DNA from: CAYSFW01 sp050329935
Lineage (GTDB): Bacteria; Pseudomonadota; Gammaproteobacteria; UWMA-0217
Direction of reading: 5' to 3'
NCBI GenBank assembly: GCA_050329935.1
Contig: JBHJOI010000088.1
Location: forward strand, 1-30,624
Length of the DNA: 30,624 bases
The position numbers and the translations under genes were made by a program. The notes below the pieces were generated by a model that worked only from the letters and a program-made list of their open reading frames with translations, was not told where the DNA came from and did no database searches. Below are positions 24,583-30,624 of this stretch, in pieces (position 1 is the first letter of the stretch; the number at the start of each line of letters is the position of its first letter).

Positions 24583-24972
24583 ATGAGCACTTTGCCGAGT
24601 AAAAACCTGGAAACCTTCCCCAGTCCACACCCGGAGCGCGATTTTACGATCCGTATCCGCATCCCGGAGTTCACTTGTTTGTGTCCGAAAACCGGCCAGC
24701 CCGATTTCGCGACCATCACGTTGGAATATGTGCCGGACCAACGCTGCGTCGAACTCAAGTCGCTCAAGCTGTATATGTGGTCCTATCGCGACGAGGGCGC
24801 ATTTCACGAGGCGGTGACCAACGGAATCCTGGACGACCTGGTGCGTGCCACGTCACCGCGTTTCATGCGGGTCACCGGAGTATTCAACGTGCGCGGCGGC
24901 GTTTATACCGACGTGATCGCGGAATATCGCAAGCCCGGATGGACCGCGCCCGACCCCGTTCGCCTGCCCTGA
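24583..24972 (+). CDS. queF: NADPH-dependent 7-cyano-7-deazaguanine reductase (short type)
   Basis: Reduces preQ0 to preQ1 in queuosine tRNA-modification synthesis. 129 residues, the short single-domain (Bacillus-type) form rather than the long two-domain E. coli form. The signature FTCLCPKTGQPDFATI contains the thioimide-forming Cys34 and the proton-donor Asp41. CVELKSLKLYMWSYRDEGAF follows, with the substrate-binding Glu and the NADPH-binding motif, and the end is VRGGVYTDVIAEYR. The organism therefore makes queuosine. No preQ1 riboswitch is visible upstream. The sugar kinase gene starts 7 bases after its stop, so the two are probably cotranscribed, although a shared pathway is not apparent. 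Confidence 0.95.
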   Translation: MSTLPSKNLETFPSPHPERDFTIRIRIPEFTCLCPKTGQPDFATITLEYVPDQRCVELKSLKLYMWSYRDEGAFHEAVTNGILDDLVRATSPRFMRVTGVFNVRGGVYTDVIAEYRKPGWTAPDPVRLP

Positions 24973-24979
24973 CCTCGCG

Positions 24980-26275
24980 TTGACCGCAGTGGCGATCGGC
25001 GATGGCTTTTATCTTGGCATTGACGTCGGCACCTCCGGGGTGCGTTGTAGCGTCATCGACGCCTGCGGGCAGGCGCTGACAACTCGACACACACCCACCG
25101 CGCGAGCGCCTGGCACCACCATCCTGGAGCAGAACCCCGAGCACTGGTGGGCCGCCGTGATCGCGGTGGTGCGGGCCTTGCCGGCGGCTCTGCGCCAACG
25201 CGTGGTCGCACTGGCATTTGATGCGACCTCGGGTACGCTCCTGTGTACCGATGCAGAGGGAACCCCCCTCGGCCCGGCGTTGGCCTATAACGACGCCCGC
25301 GCGCTCGATGAAGCGACCCTTATCCGCGCGTCGGCACCGGCCGGGAGTGGCGCGCACGGCGCCAGCTCCGGCCTCGCCAAACTGCTCTGGTTGATGCGCC
25401 ATAGGCCCAGCGATGCTTGCCGACATGTACTGCATCAAGCCGACTGGCTGGTCGGCCGCTGTACCGGATGCTTTGGTCACAGCGACTGGAACAATGCCCT
25501 CAAGCTCGGCTTCGATCCGATCGATCTGAGTTGGCCCACTTGGCTCGATACGCTCGGTGTGCCACGCGCGTGGCTGCCCGAGACGCACGCGCCAGGCTCG
25601 CCTCTGGCGCCGCTCGCGGCGGACGCCGCCAAGCGCCTCGGGCTGGGGTCCGCGACCGTGGTTTGCCTCGGCACCACCGACAGCATCGCCGCCTTTCTCG
25701 CGACCGGCGCGGACACCATAGGCGACGCGGTGACCTCGCTTGGAAGTACTCTGGTGATCAAACTGCTTGCCGCGCGGCCCGTGTTCGCCCCGGAATACGG
25801 CGTCTACAGCCACCGCCTGGGCGAACGTTGGCTTGTCGGCGGCGCGTCGAACAGCGGCGGTGGCGTGTTGCGACACTATTTCGGCGATGCCGAGATCGCG
25901 GAACTGTCCAACCAAATCGATCCCGAACACCCCAGCGGGCTGGACTACTACCCACTGACCGTGGCGGGTGAGCGATTTCCCTACGCGGATCCGACGCTCG
26001 CACCACGACTAGATCCCCGACCGGCCGATCGCGCCAGTTTCCTCCACGGCCTGCTCGAAGGCATCGCCCGAATCGAACGGACCGGATACCAGCGCCTAGA
26101 GGAGCTTGGCGCGCCGTATCCGACGCGGGTGCTCAGTATCGGTGGCGGCGCGCGCAATCCGACCTGGACCCGAATACGCGCCCGCATGCTCGGCTGTCCG
26201 GTAGACGTCGCGGTGCATCAGCAAGCGGCCTATGGCGCCGCGCTGCTGGCGCGCGACGGGATGGCCGCGCGTTGA
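24980..26275 (+). CDS. FGGY-family carbohydrate kinase (D-ribulose kinase-like)
   Basis: A 431-residue ATP-dependent sugar kinase. Motifs: the phosphate-1 loop YLGIDVGTSGVRCSVIDACG at the N-terminus, ALAFDATSGTLLCTD, the substrate segment AYNDARA, phosphate-2 LGTTDSIAAFLATGADTIGD, SLGSTLVIK, and the adenosine motif VLSIGGGARNPTWTRIRARM. It is shorter than typical xylulokinases (about 490), and the pattern recalls the compact D-ribulose kinases of cyanobacteria and plants; this specificity is inferred from length and motifs only. The start is uncertain: TTG 24980 directly follows queF, and GTG 24989 is the alternative; neither has a strong ribosome site. Confidence 0.82.
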   Translation: MTAVAIGDGFYLGIDVGTSGVRCSVIDACGQALTTRHTPTARAPGTTILEQNPEHWWAAVIAVVRALPAALRQRVVALAFDATSGTLLCTDAEGTPLGPALAYNDARALDEATLIRASAPAGSGAHGASSGLAKLLWLMRHRPSDACRHVLHQADWLVGRCTGCFGHSDWNNALKLGFDPIDLSWPTWLDTLGVPRAWLPETHAPGSPLAPLAADAAKRLGLGSATVVCLGTTDSIAAFLATGADTIGDAVTSLGSTLVIKLLAARPVFAPEYGVYSHRLGERWLVGGASNSGGGVLRHYFGDAEIAELSNQIDPEHPSGLDYYPLTVAGERFPYADPTLAPRLDPRPADRASFLHGLLEGIARIERTGYQRLEELGAPYPTRVLSIGGGARNPTWTRIRARMLGCPVDVAVHQQAAYGAALLARDGMAAR

Positions 26276-26413
26276 CCCGGCGGCTATCCACGAAGGCCTG
26301 ATTTTGCCGCAAGCGACGAACCTTGCCGGGTCACGCCACACCGATCGGTTCGCGACCTCGAAATCCCTGTGCGAGCGGTCTCGATAACGGCATCGAATCG
26401 AGCCTCCTCGGCA

Positions 26414-26430
26414 TTGGCACCCAACTTGCT
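26414..26430 (+). promoter_or_regulatory. Sigma-54 promoter of the first chemoreceptor
   Basis: TTGGCACCCAACTTGCT matches the RpoN consensus YTGGCAC-N5-TTGCW at every specified base, with GG and GC exactly ten bases apart. It ends 72 bases before the receptor start codon. A match this good is not expected by chance in 30 kb, and RpoN often controls motility and chemotaxis genes. Confidence 0.85.
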
Positions 26431-26502
26431 GCGCTTCTCGTTACGGTGAACGCAAGGGTTCCCGACGACACTCCATAAGAACCGACTCGGGGATGGCTCC
26501 GC

Positions 26503-28692
26503 ATGCACTCAACGCCTGAAACCACGCGCCACGGCGCCACCAGTCACGCCTCGGCGGGCGTTGCATTCGAACCGCGACCCAAGCTCGCGTCCGGCTGGCT
26601 GCACCGGCTCTCGCTACCCGGTCGATTCGCCTTGCTGCTCTCGGCATTGCTGATGCCGCTGCTGATGTTCGGCACCTTGTCGGCCCAGGCGCGCTGGCAC
26701 CAGATCAAGGCGACGGAACAGGAGCTGAGTGGCGTCCCCTATCTGAACGCGATCCGGCAGTTGACGGAACACCTGCCGCCGCACCGAAAGTTGACCCGCG
26801 ACAACCTTGAGAAGGTGACTGGCGCGGCGCAGCAATTGCAAGCCAAACGCCAACAGCTCGTCGCGATCATCGCCACGCTTGAAAGTCTCGACGCCACGCC
26901 AAGGTCGCTGTTGACCGGCAATACGAGTTGGCAGGGTTTCCGCGAAAAATGGAACGCCCTGACCGCGGCCGACGGCCGATTGAACCTCGCGGATACCATT
27001 CGCCTACACGACGAGGTGATCAACCACGCCACCTCGATCCTGAACGGCGTCGCGGATCGCTCGGGACTGATCCTGAATCCGAATCTCGACAGCGCGCGAC
27101 TGATCAACCTCGCGCTGAACGAGCTGCCGGCGTCGATCGATAAAACCACCCAGCTGCGTCGCACGGCCTTGCGCCTCGCCGAACGTAACGAGTCCACCGA
27201 ACTGGAGCGCATCCAGCTCTCGACACTGCTACACGAAGCCACTCAGTTGCGGCAGCGCATACGCGCCGATATTGATTCAGCGGTCGGCGCGAATCCGCCG
27301 CTGCAAGCACGACTGGCGCGCGAGTTCGATGCGCTGGAGCAGTCCGGCAAACGTCTCGACCTAAACCTGCGCACGGCCTTTTTGCAATCGCCCGCGATCG
27401 CGGCGCAATCGGGCGAAGCGGTGCAATTAAGCAATGAAGTATCGAAACAATTGTATGCCTTGTACGACGCGGTGTTAACGAATCTGGAGGAACTGATCCA
27501 GCTCCGGCGTCAGCACAACTTCAATCTATTGGCGTTCGAATTAGGCGTGCTTTTCGTGGCGGTCGCCCTGTCGCTATTTCTGTACCGGCGTATCACGCGA
27601 TCGATCCTGGATCCGCTCGCGACCGTGCGCCGCACCATGACGGCAATCGCCAATGGCGACTTCACGCGCGTGGTCGAATCCGATTGCATTGGCGAATTTG
27701 GCAAGCTGACCTGCGACGTCAACGCCACCGTGAAGCGCCTGACTGAAACGATCACGCGGATCCGTGCGGCCGCGGAAGAAGTCAAAAACGGATCCGCCGA
27801 AATTGCTCAGGCCAATCTCGACTTGAGCCAACGCACCGAGGAGCAAGCCTCCAACCTGCAGATCAGCGCGTCCAATATTGCCCAGCTCACGCAAAGCGTT
27901 CGAACCAGCGCCAGCACCGCCGAGCGCGCCAATCGACTCGCCGCGGAGACCCGGTCGCGGGCCGAACTCGGTGGCGAATCAGTTCACCGGGCAGTCACCG
28001 CGATGAGCCAGATCACCGCGTCCAGCGAAAAGATGGAGAATATCATCGGCGCGATCGATGACCTCGCATTCCAAACCAACCTATTGGCCTTGAACGCCGC
28101 GGTCGAAGCCGCGCGCGCCGGCGACCAGGGCCGCGGCTTCGCGGTGGTAGCCAGTGAAGTGCGAACCCTGGCGCAACGCAGCGCCGCGGCCGCGGGCGAA
28201 ATCAAGGCGTTGATCGAGGATAGCCGCGCCAAGGTCGCCAACGGCACCCAACTGGTGAATGACTCCGGACATACGCTGACCGGCATTATCGACTCAGTGC
28301 GCGAGGTTGGCGCCCTGATCGCGGAAATCTCGCGCGCGACCGCGGAACAACTCGATGGCATCGAGGCATCGACCGCCGCCATCCGCCAAATTGACGATGC
28401 CACCCAACAAAACGCGGCACTGGTCGAACAAACCGCCGCAGCCAGCAGATCGCTTGGGGATCAAGCCCGGAACGTCACCGACCTCGTCGCGTTCTTCCGC
28501 GTCTCAATCCACGAGGACGCGGGCCACATCGTCAACCACGCGCCACCGGAGTCGCGTGCCCCGAACCGTATCGAGCGACGCAAGGCCGATCGTCCCTGGT
28601 CACACCCGCCCAAGCATCAGCCTAAACCCGCCGTGGCAACCAACGAACGCAGCCACTCGGCCAAAGTAGGCGGTGGTTGGGAGGCGTTTTAG
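26503..28692 (+). CDS. Methyl-accepting chemotaxis protein
   Basis: A 729-residue transmembrane chemoreceptor. Membrane helix 1 (RFALLLSALLMPLLMFGTL) is at about 41-60. A long, mostly helical periplasmic sensor domain covers about 61-344, and helix 2 (LAFELGVLFVAVALSLFLY) about 346-364. HAMP follows (about 365-416), then the cytoplasmic signalling domain with the conserved hairpin tip FQTNLLALNAAVEAARAGDQ, GRGFAVVASEVRTLAQRSA. The sensor has the motif RSGLILNPNLDS and a KTTQLRRTAL segment; I cannot assign a ligand. The C-terminus ends GWEAF, matching the x-W-x-x-F pentapeptide that tethers CheR and CheB in E. coli Tar and Tsr. A sigma-54 promoter lies upstream, and the next gene is a paralogue. 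Confidence 0.95.
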   Translation: MHSTPETTRHGATSHASAGVAFEPRPKLASGWLHRLSLPGRFALLLSALLMPLLMFGTLSAQARWHQIKATEQELSGVPYLNAIRQLTEHLPPHRKLTRDNLEKVTGAAQQLQAKRQQLVAIIATLESLDATPRSLLTGNTSWQGFREKWNALTAADGRLNLADTIRLHDEVINHATSILNGVADRSGLILNPNLDSARLINLALNELPASIDKTTQLRRTALRLAERNESTELERIQLSTLLHEATQLRQRIRADIDSAVGANPPLQARLAREFDALEQSGKRLDLNLRTAFLQSPAIAAQSGEAVQLSNEVSKQLYALYDAVLTNLEELIQLRRQHNFNLLAFELGVLFVAVALSLFLYRRITRSILDPLATVRRTMTAIANGDFTRVVESDCIGEFGKLTCDVNATVKRLTETITRIRAAAEEVKNGSAEIAQANLDLSQRTEEQASNLQISASNIAQLTQSVRTSASTAERANRLAAETRSRAELGGESVHRAVTAMSQITASSEKMENIIGAIDDLAFQTNLLALNAAVEAARAGDQGRGFAVVASEVRTLAQRSAAAAGEIKALIEDSRAKVANGTQLVNDSGHTLTGIIDSVREVGALIAEISRATAEQLDGIEASTAAIRQIDDATQQNAALVEQTAAASRSLGDQARNVTDLVAFFRVSIHEDAGHIVNHAPPESRAPNRIERRKADRPWSHPPKHQPKPAVATNERSHSAKVGGGWEAF

Positions 28693-29233
28693 GCGACCCC
28701 ATTTTCGACCCAATCCACCCGAGCGATCGACAACGCGCGCTTGGCGCCACGCTCGAATCGCATAAGGCGCATCTCCCGCAAGACATCGAGTCGAGCGGAT
28801 ACGAACACGCCAGACACCTGTCGTAATGGAGCGGATAACGGCGTATCCCGCCGATCCGGCCCACAGCTTCTGCTGCGCCGCCTTTGCCATGCATGCAGGA
28901 CAGCAAACCAGGCGCAGTGTCACAGACCAGGAGAGGCGGCCTCACTCACACGACTAACGTCGATCGATTTCAGGCCCGATGGGCAACTTGATTCAGCATC
29001 GACAAACTGGGGGGCCGGGCACCGATAGCGGCGGATTCCTGCCGCTTCGGCGCTGCCATTTGCCGCCAACCCAGTACTTGCGATGTCGATCGGCGACCAA
29101 GCCGTGCACCGCGTCGCGCAGAGGCTGTCGAAATGTCTGATCGAGTCTGGGCACGAGTTTTGCTTATATTTTTCGCCACGGATCGATATGACTCAGGAAC
29201 TTAATTTGAACTCGCCACCCAATAAGGTCGTCC
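28693..29233. other. 541-base gap between the two receptor genes
   Basis: No credible gene: the open frames are short, without ribosome sites or recognisable similarity. No terminator hairpin is evident after the first receptor. The only clear signal is the sigma-54 promoter near its right end. Its base composition is less GC-rich than the flanks, and it may be decayed sequence. Confidence 0.5.
29148..29164 (+). promoter_or_regulatory. Sigma-54 promoter of the second receptor gene
   Basis: TGGGCACGAGTTTTGCT has GGCACG-N4-TTGCT with the invariant GG (29150-29151) and GC (29162-29163) ten bases apart. Only the T before GG deviates from consensus. It stands 70 bases before the start codon, almost the same spacing as at the first receptor. 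Confidence 0.78.
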
Positions 29234-30624
29234 ATGAACCGCTCCACCGAACCCACCGCACAGTCTCGCACCAACCCTACTTTATCGGCGACGCGAGCCG
29301 CTACCCTGGCAATACGCCCATGGAATCGGTACCAGAACCTGTCGCTACCCCGCAAGTTCTCGCTGTTGCTGATCGCCCTGCTGATTCCGCTGATCGTGCT
29401 CAGCGTGGCCTACGGGTACGATCGTTGGCAAGCGTACACTGCGGCGAAGTTGGAGTCGGCCGGCATACCCCATTTGGTAACATTGCGGCAGTTGCTCGAA
29501 CTGCTCCCTGCGCACCGTCTCCTGACTCGCGACACGATGGAAGGTCGGCCGGATGCGCAAGGCCAACTCGCCGAGGTTCGTCAAAGCATCGAAGCGGCCA
29601 TAGCTCATCTGGATGAGAACCCTGGCAACCGCGCCCTCGCACTAGGCGGACATCAACACTGGCAGGAGTTCAAGGCGCGCTGGAGCGGTCTGGTCCAGGC
29701 AGGCGGCGCGAAAGGATTGCCCGAGATCATCGCGACTCACGACCTTCTGATCAATTCGACGACGTCAATGCTTGACGTCGTCGGCGAGCGTTCAGGCCTG
29801 ATTCTTGACTCCAAGGTCGAAACCTTCCGCCTGGTAAACCTGGTCATCAATCAGTTGCCGCTCGTAATGGAAAAGACGACCCAATTGCGTCGAACCGCGC
29901 TGGGCCTCAACAAGCTTGGCGAGAGTTCGGAACTGGAACGCATTCTATTGACGACCCTCCAGAACGAAACCGCGCAAACCCTGATCCGCATGCGCGCGAA
30001 CATTGAATCCGCGCTCGCAAGCGATCCAGATTTAAGGCCGCGCATTGAGAACGAGTTTCGCGCACTCGAACACGCGGTGGACTTGTTTCAATCCCGGCTC
30101 CGCGAGACCTACGAATCCGACGCCCGTAATCGCCTGTCCCATGCCGAGGTCACGCGACTCAGTAACGATGTCCTCGACCGGAATTTCGAAGTCTATGACG
30201 CCGCGCTGTCGAGCCTCACGCTCGCGCTTGAGGGGCGCATCGCCAGCAACCGGAATCTAATGATCGTCAAAGCGATCGCGATACTGTTCGGATTGAGCCT
30301 CATAATGGTCGCTTTCAACCATATGTCGCGTTCCGTTGTAGGTCGCCTGCGGCATATACGCGAGGTGTTCACAAACCTGTCCAACGGACAGTTCAACAAT
30401 CGGATTACCATCGCTATCCAGGATGAGATCGGCGAAGTCCTCCAGGCGCTGGCGGCGATGCAAGCCAAACTCGGCGCGGATCGCTCGCAGCTGCAACGCC
30501 GTGCAATCGAGATCGGACGCCTCAAGTCGGCTCTCGACAGCGCATCGGCGGGCATCCTGGTGACCGACAAGGACTACAAAGTCACCTACGCGAATCCCGC
30601 CTTTCAGCGGACCATGGAACGCCA
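29234..30624 (+). CDS. Paralogous receptor with HAMP and PAS domains, partial (runs off window)
   Basis: Open from ATG 29234 to the window end (463 codons) with no stop. Residues 35-62 (NLSLPRKFSLLLIALLIPLI and on) form membrane helix 1, a helical periplasmic sensor of about 280 residues follows, and helix 2 (MIVKAIAILFGLSLIMVAF) is at about 343-361. HAMP follows to about 415, then a PAS domain starts near 433 (ALDSASAGILVTDKDYKVTY, ANPAFQRTM). The sensor is clearly paralogous to that of the preceding receptor: LRQLLELLPAHRLLTRD against IRQLTEHLPPHRKLTRD, KTTQLRRTAL shared exactly, ERSGLILDS against DRSGLILNP. The first receptor lacks the PAS domain. The output domain is outside; a chemoreceptor is likeliest, a histidine kinase or GGDEF enzyme possible. 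The ribosome site is weak (AAGG). Confidence 0.88.
   Translation, partial: MNRSTEPTAQSRTNPTLSATRAATLAIRPWNRYQNLSLPRKFSLLLIALLIPLIVLSVAYGYDRWQAYTAAKLESAGIPHLVTLRQLLELLPAHRLLTRDTMEGRPDAQGQLAEVRQSIEAAIAHLDENPGNRALALGGHQHWQEFKARWSGLVQAGGAKGLPEIIATHDLLINSTTSMLDVVGERSGLILDSKVETFRLVNLVINQLPLVMEKTTQLRRTALGLNKLGESSELERILLTTLQNETAQTLIRMRANIESALASDPDLRPRIENEFRALEHAVDLFQSRLRETYESDARNRLSHAEVTRLSNDVLDRNFEVYDAALSSLTLALEGRIASNRNLMIVKAIAILFGLSLIMVAFNHMSRSVVGRLRHIREVFTNLSNGQFNNRITIAIQDEIGEVLQALAAMQAKLGADRSQLQRRAIEIGRLKSALDSASAGILVTDKDYKVTYANPAFQRTMER

Noticed and set aside
29083..29616. A 177-codon open frame at the start of the second receptor region.
   Set aside because: It is out of frame with the receptor, which shows clear homology to its neighbour in the frame starting at 29234.

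Overview
The window looks like a chromosomal segment of a GC-rich gammaproteobacterium, probably a sulfur oxidiser. ZipA next to SMC and NAD-dependent ligase (smc-zipA-ligA) is a gammaproteobacterial arrangement. A glycine/tyrosine-rich exported protein resembling sulfur globule envelope proteins suggests periplasmic sulfur storage. Two chemoreceptors indicate motility. I see no rRNA, tRNA, CRISPR array, transposase, integrase or phage gene.

Layout. 0-5.1 kb: the end of a secreted astacin-type protease, then on the minus strand a membrane-embedded spermidine-synthase-like protein, an exported protein-isoaspartate methyltransferase and the ammonium transporter amtB. amtB has a sigma-54 promoter and an NtrC-like palindrome upstream. 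5.4-8.0 kb: a small unknown ORF with a strong ribosome site, a GNAT acetyltransferase in the same frame, a 59-residue unknown protein, rnhB and an exported unknown protein. 8.4-11.7 kb: gnnA-gnnB-lpxB, a lipid A operon predicted to put 2,3-diamino sugars into lipid A. It overlaps tail-to-tail with a double-domain CbiX-type chelatase. 12.7-15.9 kb: oligopeptidase B, convergent with an LpxR-family outer-membrane lipid A deacylase. 15.9-16.5 kb: a non-coding scar with short diverged copies of ligA and of the lpxR 5' end. 16.5-23.5 kb: smc-zipA-ligA-SIMPL as one minus-strand operon. 23.7-26.3 kb: the sulfur-globule-like protein with a strong terminator, then queF and an FGGY sugar kinase. 26.4-30.6 kb: two paralogous chemoreceptor-type genes in tandem, each behind its own sigma-54 promoter about 70 bases from its start codon. 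The second runs off the window and swaps in a PAS domain after HAMP.

Four themes link the genes. Lipid A: gnnA, gnnB, lpxB and lpxR occur within 7.5 kb, although the LpxR reaction is hard to reconcile with amide-linked 3' chains. Sigma-54 control: amtB and both receptors. Chromosome maintenance and division: smc, zipA, ligA, rnhB. Protein turnover or repair: astacin, PIMT, oligopeptidase B. No obviously new multi-gene defence or mobile system is visible. The most novel points are the GnnAB/LpxR pairing, the sigma-54 receptor pair with an uncharacterised sensor domain, and the duplicated-fragment scar.
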